Shown in pieces: positions 51,996 to 61,212 of a DNA stretch of 64,000 nucleotides. Source of the stretch: Planctomycetota bacterium (GTDB taxonomy: Bacteria; Planctomycetota; Phycisphaerae; UBA1845; UTPLA1); assembly GCA_016712275.1 (NCBI GenBank), contig JADJRI010000004.1, forward strand, positions 208,274 to 272,273. The letters are read 5' to 3'. The position numbers and the translations under genes are program-made. Each line of letters opens with the position of its first letter. Position 1 is the first letter of the stretch. The notes under the pieces are model-generated. The model was given only the letters and a program-made list of their open reading frames with translations, had not been told where the DNA came from and did not search any database.

Positions 51996-53146
51996 ATGCT
52001 CAAATCCCGAATATTGACGATCGCACTAATGATTGCGTTTGCTGCCCCGAGTGGATTGCTCGGCCAGACACGTGGATATGGACAGCGCGAGACCAGAAAG
52101 CCAAAGCCCAGAGTCAGTTCCGGGTTCAATGCCCGTGCTGCACGATATCGTCCAAGCAGTTATCTGACAACAGGTTACGCCGGATTTGTGCTTCGAAGTG
52201 AACAGTTGCGCGCCGAGCTGGCCCATCGCATTCGCAATGACCGAGTCGGATTGCTGGAATCGCCATTGCCATCCGGTGACCCGGTAACCAACATGCTCGA
52301 GTACAGAAATGCACTCCGCGCTCGCTCGGGACTGGCCATCCGCTCCACTGCCTTGGTTGGCCGACAGGATTATATCTTTCAAAACGGCGTATGGGCCGGC
52401 GCTGTGAAGAACCTCGATTTAAATATCGCGACGCCGGCCACACTGACAATGCGAAAAGCCACCGGAGAGCCACCCTTGCCAAAGGGCGACTCCACTTTCG
52501 GAGTAACGCCGAATCTCGACGGCAGCTTTCCGACGGGCTCTTACAATGATGTCTTGGCCGCACGTCTGGAAGAACGGTCGCAGGATTACCTGCGCATGGG
52601 CATGGCACTCTATCGCCAAAAAAAATACATGGAGGCTGCCGGCTATTTTGATTTGTATGGGCAGGCCAAGCCGGAAAGCGTGCGGTGCCTCACGTTGAAG
52701 ACCCTGTGTGCATATCAGCAGCGCGATTACAACTCGGCGCTGCTTCTACTGATTCAGACCATGAAGCAGATCGAGAAAAGCCAGTCCGCATCGCTCGATG
52801 ATGCGTGGTTCACTGGCAGGATTTGTACGAAAAGCAGCAGGACTTCGCCCGTCTCGTGAATGAAGCCACATTGATTGCCAAGTCGCCGGGTAGCTCGTCG
52901 CGATTTGGATTGATGATGGCCTATTTCCAGTGGCTGAGTGGCGACACGAACACGGCGATTTCGGCGATGGATGCGGCGATTGATGCGATGCAAAAGGAAT
53001 CCGCAATGGAGGACGTCAAACGGGGTGCGGAGAATCCGATTGATCGAACCTCCTTTGCGAAGCGGTTTCGTGATTTACTGATGGCTTCAAAATCCGCCCC
53101 CGTCCCGGCTCCTTCTTCGGCCGATCTGCCGGCTCCCGGAAACTGA
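51996..53146 (+). CDS. Secreted TPR-like protein, interrupted by one frameshift
   Basis: The product begins with a signal peptide (MLKSRILTIALMIAFAAPSGLLGQ) and a long N-terminal region without clear domain. It ends in TPR-like helices: EERSQDYLRMGMALYRQKKYMEAAGYFDLYGQAKPESVRCLTLKTLCAYQQRDYNSALLLLIQTMKQIEKSQSASLDDAW. At about 52806-52810 one base is missing; in the next frame HWQDLYEKQQDFARLVNEATLIAKSPGSSSRFGLMMAYFQWLSGDTNTAISAMDAAIDAM follows, which is also TPR-like. Repaired length is about 383 residues. It precedes the FlaA1/CapD-type gene and may function in envelope polymer export; that is inference. Confidence 0.72.
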
Positions 53147-53189
53147 ACCATCTTGCATTGTGAGTCTGGAAAGAAGCGAGCCATTGACC

Positions 53190-55200
53190 ATGCCGGATCC
53201 TGTTAAAAGTGATGCCCCCGCAAAGCGCCGGGGCATTATGCGCTATCGCGATGCGCTATCATGGCTGGTTCACATCCTGCTTTTTGCCATTGCGTTTTTC
53301 TGCGCGTTCGGCCTTTATTTTAATTTCCGCAGCTTTGCTCAATGGTTTTTTCCATTCTTCATCCCGCTGGTCGCGCCGGTCGTGCTCATCAAGACGCTCG
53401 TATTCTGGCGCATGAGTCTGTTTCGCGGAACTTGGCGCTATGTCGGAATGCGCGACCTCGGCGCAATCACAATGGGCGCGCACGTCAGCACTTTCTTCTT
53501 TGTCGTTCTGTTTTTCTCAATCGCGCGGCTCTACCCTGAGTTCTTTGAGCAAAAAGACCAGCAGTTTCCTCAGTCCGTGTTTCTTTTGGATTGGGGCGCG
53601 ACGATCGGTGTGCTGTGCGGCGCGCGATTGCTTGTCCGACTTTATCATGAGGAGGTTCGACATGTGGCTTCGACCGGCAGCCGGCAATGCCTGATTCTCG
53701 GCGCCGGCGATACAGGCGAAGCGTTGCTTCGCGAAATCCTCCGGATGCGCGTCGAGCGTTTCAATGTTGTCGGCTTTCTCGATGACGACCCGGCAAAACG
53801 TAATTCGCGGATCCATGGCGTGCCTGTGCTGGGGAAAATCTCGGATGCCAAATCATTTTGCGAGCGCTTATCAGATTCAGGAACTTCTCCTTGCGATGCC
53901 CAGCGCGCCGCAAAAGACGCTCCGCCGCATCGTAGAACAGTGCGAAGGCATGAACGTCCGATTCCGAACCGTGCCCTCGATGGAAGCGCTCATCGAAGGC
54001 AAAGTGGCCGTTTCGCAGGTGCGTGATGTCAATATCAAGGACCTTCTCGGCCGTGAGCAGGTCGAGTTGGACCAGGACAAGATCAGCCGCTATGTCGCCA
54101 ATCAGCGCATTCTAGTCACAGGAGCGGGCGGCTCGATTGGTTCGGAACTGTGCCGGCAGATTTGCCGCTTTCAACCGGCCGGGCTTCTGCTCGTCGAACA
54201 GGCCGAAAACAATCTCTTCGAAATCGATCGGGATTTGCAGGCCGCGTTTCCCGGCGTTCATTTGAAGTGCTTTGTGGCTGACATCACCGACGCAAAGCGG
54301 ATCAATCAGATCATTGCCGACGAACGACCGGCCATGATCTTCCACGCCGCCGCCCACAAACACGTCCCGATGATGGAAATCAACGTGGGCGAGGCCATCA
54401 AGAACAACATTCAGGGAACCCGCACCGTGGCCGATGCAGCCAAGCGTCACGGGGTTTCCCGATTCGTCATGATTTCGACCGACAAGGCGGTAAATCCCAC
54501 ATCGGTGATGGGCTGCACCAAACGCGTTGCCGAAATGTACACGCAGCAGCTCCGCCAGGGCGGTGAAACGCAGTTCATGACCGTTCGCTTCGGCAATGTG
54601 CTCGGATCGAGCGGCTCGGTCATTCCGATTTTTCAACGGCAAATCGCCGCCGGCGGGCCGGTCACGGTGACCGACCCCAACATGACGCGATATTTCATGA
54701 CCATTCCGGAAGCGTCTCAACTGGTTTTGCAGGCCGGCGTCATGGGCAATGATGGCGACATCTTCGTGCTGGACATGGGCGAGCCGGTCAAAATCGTCGA
54801 TCTCGCTCGCGAGATGATCACACTTTGCGGAATGCGTACCGGCGAAGACATCGAAGTCAAGTTCACAGGCATCCGCCCGGGCGAAAAACTCTATGAAGAG
54901 TTGAGCGTCCTTGGCGAAAACATGGGCAAGACAACACACGACAAGATTTACGTCTGGCGAAACAAGAAAGAAGACTGGCATCGCGTTTGCCGTCAAATTG
55001 ATGAAATCGTGGCCGCCGCAGACGTTCTCGACGACGCCGCGCTCAGAAATCGGCTGACGGAAATCGTGCCGGAATACAAGCCGGAAGTGCCAACCAAAAA
55101 GCAGGAATCCGCGACCAGAATTCGTGAAATCTCCGCGGCCCGATCAGATAGCGCGGCCGCGATCGGTTCATTGCCCCTCGGCGACTCGCCGACTGCCTGA
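53190..55200 (+). CDS. FlaA1/CapD-type nucleotide-sugar 4,6-dehydratase, membrane-bound, interrupted by one frameshift
   Basis: The N-terminal frame has four membrane helices (WLVHILLFAIAFFCAFGLY, WFFPFFIPLVAPVVLIKTLVF, ...) and a CoA-binding-like domain (CLILGAGDTGEALLREI). At about 53868 there is one extra T; after that YQIQELLLAMPSAPQKTLRRI leads to a Rossmann dehydratase with RILVTGAGGSIGSELCRQ, STDKAVNPTSVMGCTKRVAEMY (the M-x3-K catalytic variant) and RFGNVLGSSGSVIPIF. Total about 669 residues. Proteins of this family (PglF, CapD, WbpM) act on UDP-GlcNAc-type substrates for surface polysaccharides or glycosylation. Flagellin glycosylation is one option. Confidence 0.92.
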
Positions 55201-55254
55201 GCAGATCCGGCTTATCTCGCACAACCGGCTTGCGATTGAAACGGCGGCCAAGCC

Positions 55255-55416
55255 ATGATTCGCATGCTCCTCATTCTTTGTGCTTCACTATTGGCAATAG
55301 GGATGTTTGCGCTGCGGAGAAGAAATAAGAACGCCGGCGCCGTTTGTCCCGAGTGCGGCCACCCTTTGCCCAGCGTCGCATCCCCCCGGTGCCCGGCTTG
55401 CGGCGAGAGCATTTGA
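55255..55416 (+). CDS. Small membrane-anchored zinc-ribbon protein (53 residues)
   Basis: The ATG at 55255 encodes MIRMLLILCASLLAIGMFAL, a hydrophobic N-terminal helix, then RRRNKNAG and a double CxxC zinc ribbon (CPECGHPLPSVASPRCPACGESI). The compact layout of one helix plus one zinc ribbon is coherent, which supports it as a real gene despite its length. The zinc-ribbon style is similar to the N-terminus of the protein at 47066. It starts 54 bp after the dehydratase gene. Confidence 0.6.
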   Translation: MIRMLLILCASLLAIGMFALRRRNKNAGAVCPECGHPLPSVASPRCPACGESI

Positions 55417-55429
55417 TCCATTCATTTTC

Positions 55430-55481
55430 TTGACTTTGCGCAGGCACTGCGCATAATACTGTCACCGGAGACAGTATTATG
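55430..55481 (+). promoter_or_regulatory. Promoter with overlapping perfect palindromic operator
   Basis: TTGACT (55430-55435), a 16-bp spacer and CATAAT (55452-55457) fit a sigma-70-type promoter. The -10 box is the first part of a perfect inverted repeat CATAATACTGTC-ACCGGA-GACAGTATTATG (55452-55481). This layout is typical of a repressor site that blocks transcription. The ATG inside the second arm starts only a 33-codon frame. The rest of the gap (55417-55741) contains no gene. Confidence 0.6.
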
Positions 55482-55741
55482 CTACTCAAACTTGGAACAA
55501 CTCGATTCGGTTTTGGCGATCGGCTCGCGAGCCATCATCGTCCCTCGGATATTCCGCGCAGTTATTCGCGCCACTCATAATCAATACTATTCACTTTCTT
55601 GGCGTAGTAGATTTCGGCGGTGTGACGCGATTCGTTTATGCGCGAAGGGCGTCTCCCGCCCACCATCCTTTTGGATGTCGAGGTGACATGTGTTTGGACA
55701 GTCCGCCGCCCATTAACGAGGCGGCCCTGCACTGATGTGAA

Positions 55742-56107
55742 ATGAATGAAAAGAGCTACATCTCAAGGCCCCTGAAGCCGGATGACGTCGAGCGCGGAGA
55801 CTACGTTTCCATTCTCAATTGGACCATCGAGATGCTTCCTATCTTTGATCTCAGCGAATGGAGCGACATCATCGAGCCCAAGCGGGCTGTTGTGCTCCCA
55901 TGCGAAACGGCCGTCTACCGAGTGATCGACGTCTGCGTGCCGTTCGTCCTCGCAAGAAAGCCCGACGGCGCCCACGTCACTTTCGACCTGCGCCGATATC
56001 GCCTTGCGCGTGTCTCGAAGCAGTTCGGCCGCCGTGTTTTTAAGCGGCTGAAGCCAAAGGTTGAATCGGTCGCGACGGTCAAGTCGCTGGCTGAATTGAC
56101 GGAGTGA
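55742..56107 (+). CDS. Hypothetical protein, 121 residues
   Basis: The product MNEKSYISRPLKPDDVERGDYVSILNWTIEMLPIFDLSEWSDIIEPKRAVVLPCETAVYRVIDVCVPFVLARKPDGAHVTFDLRRYRLARVSKQFGRRVFKRLKPKVES has no signal peptide or membrane segment and an even, globular composition. A compact beta-rich fold with basic C-terminus is likely. No family was recognised. It lies about 260 bp downstream of the promoter/operator at 55430 and could be its target, if the intervening RNA is a long leader. Confidence 0.55.
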   Translation: MNEKSYISRPLKPDDVERGDYVSILNWTIEMLPIFDLSEWSDIIEPKRAVVLPCETAVYRVIDVCVPFVLARKPDGAHVTFDLRRYRLARVSKQFGRRVFKRLKPKVESVATVKSLAELTE

Positions 56108-56268
56108 ACGTCGCCGCCAACCACCGCGCGGCGATGGCAGAACTTCTTTGCCATTGCCGTGCTTTTTGTCGCACCGTCTCTACATGCTGCAAAATATTCG
56201 GTTAAACTGATCGGGAGAGAAAAGCGGCCAATGTGTCCGTTTCATTCCCCCGCGAGGGATTCGCGCCC

Positions 56269-59200
56269 ATGTTTTCCGCCCGTCCCCGTCTTGCCGGCAC
56301 GCTCCTCGGAATGTTCGTCACCGTCATTTCGACCTACGCCGCGTTCACCAATTCCTTTTTCAAGGAATCAGAGTTGCAACTGGTCGATACGCGCATGCAG
56401 GATTTCAACATTCTGGCGCCGACATCTCCGATCGTTCACATCGATATTGACGATGGTGCGGTCGAGCGAGTCGGCCGCTGGCCGTGGCACCGCGATGTCA
56501 CAGCCGATGTGATCCGCGTCCTGCATGAATTGGGCGCTGCCTACATCATGGTGGATTTGCTGTTCAGCGAGCCGGAATTGCCGTATGTGGATCCCGAACT
56601 GCTATCGGACGCCGGAACGGACAAGGTGGTCGGTGAATTGTCCGCGCAGAATCTGATTGAGCCGGATCTTGAATTCGCCCGCGTGATTCGGGATGCCGGC
56701 AACGTGATTATGGCGGTTCATCTGGACATGCGGGCGCCGGGCACGCCGTCTCCGATGTCACTGCGATTGCGCGATCTATTCGACAAGCAAGGGGAATTAA
56801 CGCTCGCAAAAGCCATGGCGGCGGTGGATCTGGATGACACGCCGGAAAACCGGGCCGATGTCAAACGCATCATAATTCGTTTGCGCATTCGCCGGGAGTT
56901 GCTGAAGCAATTCACTCTGGACGAGAATGAACTGGCCGGGCTGCTCGACGTGCCTAAAACCGATATTGCGGAAGTAATTGCCGGCGTAAAAAGAGTTGTG
57001 GCCAACGAACTGGTGGACGGGCAATTCGCTGCAGATTCGGAAGTCCCGTTGGACGAAGTCAAGCGGCGTATTCTCGGCGCATATTCAGAACGCCAGACCT
57101 TCGACACCGAAGATGTCGTTGCGGCCTATTCACGAGCCGTTGCGCTCAAGCAGCTCAAGCGAAGTGCCTTACAAATGGATGGCAATCGCCTGCCGCCATT
57201 TCCCGGAAGCACCAACATTGTTCCGCTATACGCTGCGCTGGCTGACGCCGCATTGGATATTTCCACTGTAAATTTCCAGAGCGACATCGATGGTGTTGTG
57301 CGTCGGGTTCCGCTTTTCGTCGAATCGTCGCTCGGCTATATGAAGCACATGGGCCTTGTCGCCGCCGCCAGAATTCTCAATTTGGACCTGACCAAGGCCG
57401 AGGCCAACGGCCCAACGATTCTGACCATTCCCCGAATCGACGGTGAGCCGCCGCTGCGCATGCCCCTCGACGATGCCGGTAATCTGTTGATCCATTGGAC
57501 AAAGACGGCGGCCGGTTGGGAGCGCGGCGAGGATTTTCCCCACATTTCAGCCGCACGCATATACGCCATTGCCGACGCCCGCCGCCAAATCCGTCGCAAT
57601 GAATTATCCAGGCGATACAAGATTGCAAAGCTTGTCGAAATTGATCGGGGCGAAATCACGATCATCGAGGGCGAAGGTCCGAATGCCCGTGAGATCAGAA
57701 AGCCGGGCGATGAAGAATATCGAAAGATGGTGCGCAGGTATGTGGAATTGACGGCAGATTTGCGTCGCGCCGAGGCGCTGCGGTCAAATTCAACGAGCGA
57801 CATTCAACGCTGGAAATCCGAATGCGAAGTGCTGAAGGACAAGATAGACAATGAAGAAGATGTTGCGTTTGAAAACCTCTCGATGACATTGAGCGAGGTC
57901 GCGCCGGAGGAGATCGATGCCGATGAAAAAATGGCAATGGCAAGACGCATCCTGCGGGACGACCTGCCCGCACTGACCAGCGCCAACAAGTCTTTGGAGG
58001 AATCTATTGAATCGCTGAAAAAAGAATTGGAGCCTTTCATTCGCGGCAAGTACGCTTTCCTCGGTTTCGCCGCGACGGCCCAGGGCGACATCGTCGCGAC
58101 ACCTATCGACCCCCAGACCAACGGCGTCATGTGCCATGCCCAGGTCCTCAACTCCATTTTGCAGTATTCGTTCATTCGAATACCACCGCAATGGTACGGC
58201 ATTCTCGTTTGCCTCGCCCTTGGCACCTTGACCGGCTTCGTCACCGCGACGCGCGCCCCCTCGACGTCATTGATCGTCGCTGTGCTGCTTCTTGTCAGTT
58301 ACCTGCTCATCAATTTCTTTCTGCTCTTTCAGGTCTCCAACATTCTATTCCCCGCCATGCCATGCCTGATTGCAATTCTCAGCACGTGGGCCTTCGTCAC
58401 GCTTTTCCGCCAGCTCACCGCCGAACGCGACAAGCGGCAGTTTCGCAAGCAGCTCAGCCAGTACACCTCGCCCGCCATTGCCGCGAAAATCGCCGAAAGC
58501 CCCGATGCCGCACGCGCCTTCAAGGTCGTGCAGACGCGCGACATGAGCTTCCTTTTCAGCGATCTCAAGGGCTTCACCAGCATTTCCGAGCGCGAGGATG
58601 CGGCCGTCGTGCAGCATGTCCTGAATGTCTATCTCGAACGCATGAGCGAAGTCATCTGGGCCCACCGCGGCATGATCAACAAGTTCATGGGCGACGGCAT
58701 CATGGCCATCTTCAACCCGTCCGTCGATCCACTGAGCGAACATCCCCGGGCCGCCTGTGAGGCGGCGCTCGGCGCGATGGAAGAATTAACCCGTCTGAAA
58801 CAAGAGAGAATTGCAAACGGCGATACTCCGGTCTTTTCGCAACTGGAAATGCGCGTGGGCATGGCCACCGGCCACTGCATGAATGGCGACCTCGGCTCAG
58901 AGCTCAAAGCCGACTACACCGTCATCGGCGACAGGGTAAACCTGGCCGCGCGGCTGGAGCCAGCCAACAGGGTCTTCGGCACCAGCATCCTCGTCAGCGG
59001 CCCGCTGTACGAAGCGGTAAAGGAAGGTTACGAATTTCGCTATCTGGCTGAATTGCAGGTGAAGGGCAAGGGCCGAACGGTGCCGGTCTACGAGATTCTG
59101 GGCAGGAAGGGGGATGTCGAGGCGGCCGCGCTGGAGTATGCCCGGCGCTTCGAGGCCGGCGTGGAGCTGTACAAACAGCGCAAATGGGATGAGTGCATCG

Positions 59201-59334
59201 TCCATTTCACGCGGATTCTGGCGAGACGACCGGATGACGCGGGCGCCAGCCGCTATATCGACGCCTGCCAGGAGATGAAGTCGTTCCCGCCAGGCGACGA
59301 GTGGGGCGGGGCGCTGGAGTTGAAGGAGAAGTAG
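56269..59334 (+). CDS. CHASE2-domain adenylate/guanylate cyclase with enlarged sensor region
   Basis: The 1021-residue product starts with a membrane helix (LLGMFVTVISTYAAFTNSFF), then a CHASE2 domain (VDTRMQDFNILAPTSPIVHIDIDDGAVERVGRWPWHRDVTADVIRVLHELGAAYIMVDLLF ... DIDGVVRRVPLFVESS). About 180 residues are inserted inside it (150-330), and a helical region follows at 450-600. Three membrane helices follow near 640-720, then a class III cyclase domain with FLFSDLKGFTSISERED and NKFMGDGIMAIFN (metal-binding Asp pair) and GDRVNLAARLEPANR. A TPR-like pair of helices ends the protein. It makes cAMP or cGMP; which one cannot be decided here. GAGGGA lies about 9 bp before the ATG at 56269; a GTG at 56233 is possible. 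Confidence 0.92.
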   Translation: MFSARPRLAGTLLGMFVTVISTYAAFTNSFFKESELQLVDTRMQDFNILAPTSPIVHIDIDDGAVERVGRWPWHRDVTADVIRVLHELGAAYIMVDLLFSEPELPYVDPELLSDAGTDKVVGELSAQNLIEPDLEFARVIRDAGNVIMAVHLDMRAPGTPSPMSLRLRDLFDKQGELTLAKAMAAVDLDDTPENRADVKRIIIRLRIRRELLKQFTLDENELAGLLDVPKTDIAEVIAGVKRVVANELVDGQFAADSEVPLDEVKRRILGAYSERQTFDTEDVVAAYSRAVALKQLKRSALQMDGNRLPPFPGSTNIVPLYAALADAALDISTVNFQSDIDGVVRRVPLFVESSLGYMKHMGLVAAARILNLDLTKAEANGPTILTIPRIDGEPPLRMPLDDAGNLLIHWTKTAAGWERGEDFPHISAARIYAIADARRQIRRNELSRRYKIAKLVEIDRGEITIIEGEGPNAREIRKPGDEEYRKMVRRYVELTADLRRAEALRSNSTSDIQRWKSECEVLKDKIDNEEDVAFENLSMTLSEVAPEEIDADEKMAMARRILRDDLPALTSANKSLEESIESLKKELEPFIRGKYAFLGFAATAQGDIVATPIDPQTNGVMCHAQVLNSILQYSFIRIPPQWYGILVCLALGTLTGFVTATRAPSTSLIVAVLLLVSYLLINFFLLFQVSNILFPAMPCLIAILSTWAFVTLFRQLTAERDKRQFRKQLSQYTSPAIAAKIAESPDAARAFKVVQTRDMSFLFSDLKGFTSISEREDAAVVQHVLNVYLERMSEVIWAHRGMINKFMGDGIMAIFNPSVDPLSEHPRAACEAALGAMEELTRLKQERIANGDTPVFSQLEMRVGMATGHCMNGDLGSELKADYTVIGDRVNLAARLEPANRVFGTSILVSGPLYEAVKEGYEFRYLAELQVKGKGRTVPVYEILGRKGDVEAAALEYARRFEAGVELYKQRKWDECIVHFTRILARRPDDAGASRYIDACQEMKSFPPGDEWGGALELKEK

Positions 59335-59349
59335 TCGGTAAATATGCTG

Positions 59350-60075
59350 TCAGTGCGCAATCCACGGCGCCACAAACTGGCTGATCCACTCGATCGAAAA
59401 CGCGTAATCCGTGTGCTCCCCCTCGTTGCCGAAGAGCGCGAATTGCGGGCCGAACTGAACCTGAAGCAGCTTCGGATTCTCCGTCGTAAATCCGAAGGTC
59501 GCGGCGGCCGGGCCGAAGACTCCGTCCAGCGTGCCGAGCAGATTTGTCGTAAAGTTCACGACGGTGTCATACGGCGACCAATACACAACTGCTCCCTGCG
59601 TGGTGCGCGCCAACATCGGGTTGAGATCGTAGGTCGGCGACACGCCGGGTGACATCATAATGACACAATCGAGCTCATGTCCCTCCGGCATTTCCTCGCC
59701 GATGAGAATGCACAACATCGCCCCGCCGGAAAAGCCGAGCAGTGTCACGGGTGCGCCGGGGTGGTCCTTCTGATATTGCACGATTCGTGCCGCCTCCGCC
59801 GCCGCCCACGGTCGTTCATACTGCAGGAACTCGGTCGGGATTAAAAAATTCAAGAGCGGCGGTGCCCATGGCTTGATCTCGATCGCCTGATTCACGCCGG
59901 CCGCGCGTATTCCAGCGTAGAAGCCATACATCTCAAATGTCGTGTTCAGGGCGCCGGGATACATGACGATCAACCCGTTGTCGAGCTCGGCCTCGGACGG
60001 CGCGGGCGGTTCGAGCACGCCGCAGCCGACGATGGACAAGAGCAAAACGCTGCACGAAAGTTTGATTCGTTGCAT
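59350..60075 (-). CDS. Alpha/beta hydrolase-like lipoprotein
   Basis: The 241-residue product has a lipoprotein signal (LSCSVLLLSIVGCG), then an alpha/beta hydrolase-type fold: GLIVMYPGALNTTF, the nucleophile elbow VTLLGFSGGAMLCILIGEEM (G-x-S-x-G), LDCVIMMSPG, YWSPYDTVVNF (possible acid) and GEHTDYAF (possible His). This fits a cell-surface or periplasmic serine hydrolase; the substrate is unknown. It is convergent with the CHASE2 cyclase gene, 15 bp apart. Confidence 0.75.
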   Translation of the reverse strand: MQRIKLSCSVLLLSIVGCGVLEPPAPSEAELDNGLIVMYPGALNTTFEMYGFYAGIRAAGVNQAIEIKPWAPPLLNFLIPTEFLQYERPWAAAEAARIVQYQKDHPGAPVTLLGFSGGAMLCILIGEEMPEGHELDCVIMMSPGVSPTYDLNPMLARTTQGAVVYWSPYDTVVNFTTNLLGTLDGVFGPAAATFGFTTENPKLLQVQFGPQFALFGNEGEHTDYAFSIEWISQFVAPWIAH

Positions 60076-60273
60076 GGCAAATACTTGACAATATCACATT
60101 TGACGAACTGGCCGCTTGCCGATTCGACACATCATCGTAGCGCACTCATCCATGGTCCGGGCTATGGTTTGTAGTCTAACGCAAGAGCCATGGCGCGCGG
60201 AAGTGGCTCATTCGGGCCTGTGAATTGTGAAATGGACCGTGCCATTCGCGATAGCGGACGTATTTATGGCGGG

Positions 60274-60819
60274 TCAGTCAGGAGACTTGGGAGATTGGAA
60301 TTCAGCACCAATGCGATATTGATTGTTTTCCGTAGCGACGCAATTGCGAACGATGCATTGGGTGGTGGGACGGCCCGGGATCGACTCAAAACGTACGGTG
60401 ATTTCGTCGGTGACATCCGCCGGCTTGCCCGCCGTAAAGCCGACGCCGCCGGCCGAAAGGTCGACCACTTGTGCGGTCAGTTCCTCGCCGTTGATGACAA
60501 CGCTCAAAGCAAAGTCGGAGCGGATGCGTGTGAAATGGCGTTCTTCGAATCCGCGGCCGTCGCGACCCTTGCGCCGGTACATTTCTGCCAGGATTTTTCC
60601 GCCAATGGCGATGCGCGGATGAATATCCTCGGCCGGCCGCACGTTGGAGAGAATCTCAGGCGAATAATTGTCGATCAGCGTGGCAAAAAAGCGACTGCCG
60701 CAATAGCGGCATTCCCAGCTTCCGGCGACCTCGCCCGGTAATGGAAGCCGGATCGGCAAGGGCAGCCCACAGGCATTACACGTATAGCACTGTTCCTTTT
60801 GTGGAGCTGTATTCGTCAT
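60274..60819 (-). CDS. PilZ-domain protein with N-terminal zinc ribbon
   Basis: The 181-residue product starts MTNTAPQKEQCYTCNACGLPLPIRLPLPGEVAGSWECRYCGSRFFATL, a two-CxxC zinc ribbon, then a PilZ domain: RIRSDFALSVVINGEELTAQVVDLSAGGVGFTAGKP and VRFESIPGRPTTQCIVRNCVATENNQYRIGAEF. The R-x3-R and D-x-S-x2-G c-di-GMP motifs are represented by HFTRIRSD and DLSAGGVGF. PilZ proteins bind c-di-GMP and often control motility, in keeping with the pilT and flagellar genes in the window. The frame is open upstream to 61002, but the zinc ribbon defines 60819 as start. Confidence 0.85.
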   Translation of the reverse strand: MTNTAPQKEQCYTCNACGLPLPIRLPLPGEVAGSWECRYCGSRFFATLIDNYSPEILSNVRPAEDIHPRIAIGGKILAEMYRRKGRDGRGFEERHFTRIRSDFALSVVINGEELTAQVVDLSAGGVGFTAGKPADVTDEITVRFESIPGRPTTQCIVRNCVATENNQYRIGAEFQSPKSPD

Positions 60820-61144
60820 GAGACACTTTCGAATGGCGCGGCCGTGAACGGTGAATGCGGCCGGGTCCAATCCTCGAAGCGGTCGATCCTTAGCGGAGTC
60901 ATCGGTCCGCCTTTTGAAGCGGTTAAGCAAATGCGCAACGCCCGGATAACATTGCCATTCGAATTGGCAACGAACCAGCAAAACGTACGATTCAATGAGC
61001 ACTTAATCTGCCCAATGGCTTGACTCCGCATTTAGCGTCTGTAACGCTTTATCTCGAATAAATTTGCAGTTATTGGACATCGTTTCCAAGCCAAGGCCCC
61101 TAATCTTTCGTCAAAAGCGTTGCAATCCGGCGGTCCCGTCCGGT

Positions 61145-61171
61145 TTGACAGGGGGCCTTGCAACATATAAT
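61145..61171 (+). promoter_or_regulatory. Consensus sigma-70-type promoter upstream of the ABC ATPase gene
   Basis: TTGACA (61145-61150) and TATAAT (61166-61171) are both perfect consensus hexamers with a 15-bp spacer, slightly shorter than the optimum of 17. It lies 42 bp before the ATG at 61213. The remainder of the 393-bp gap (60820-61212) has no coding potential that I could support. Confidence 0.65.
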
Positions 61172-61212
61172 CCTAGTTTTGCAGGCCCCGTGCGCGCTGA
61201 ATCCGTAACCCC

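Noticed and set aside
55479..55580. 33-codon frame beginning MLLKLGTTRFGFGDRL, vaguely like the start of sugar-acid epimerases
   Set aside because: Too short to support a gene or a relic call; only mentioned with the promoter finding.
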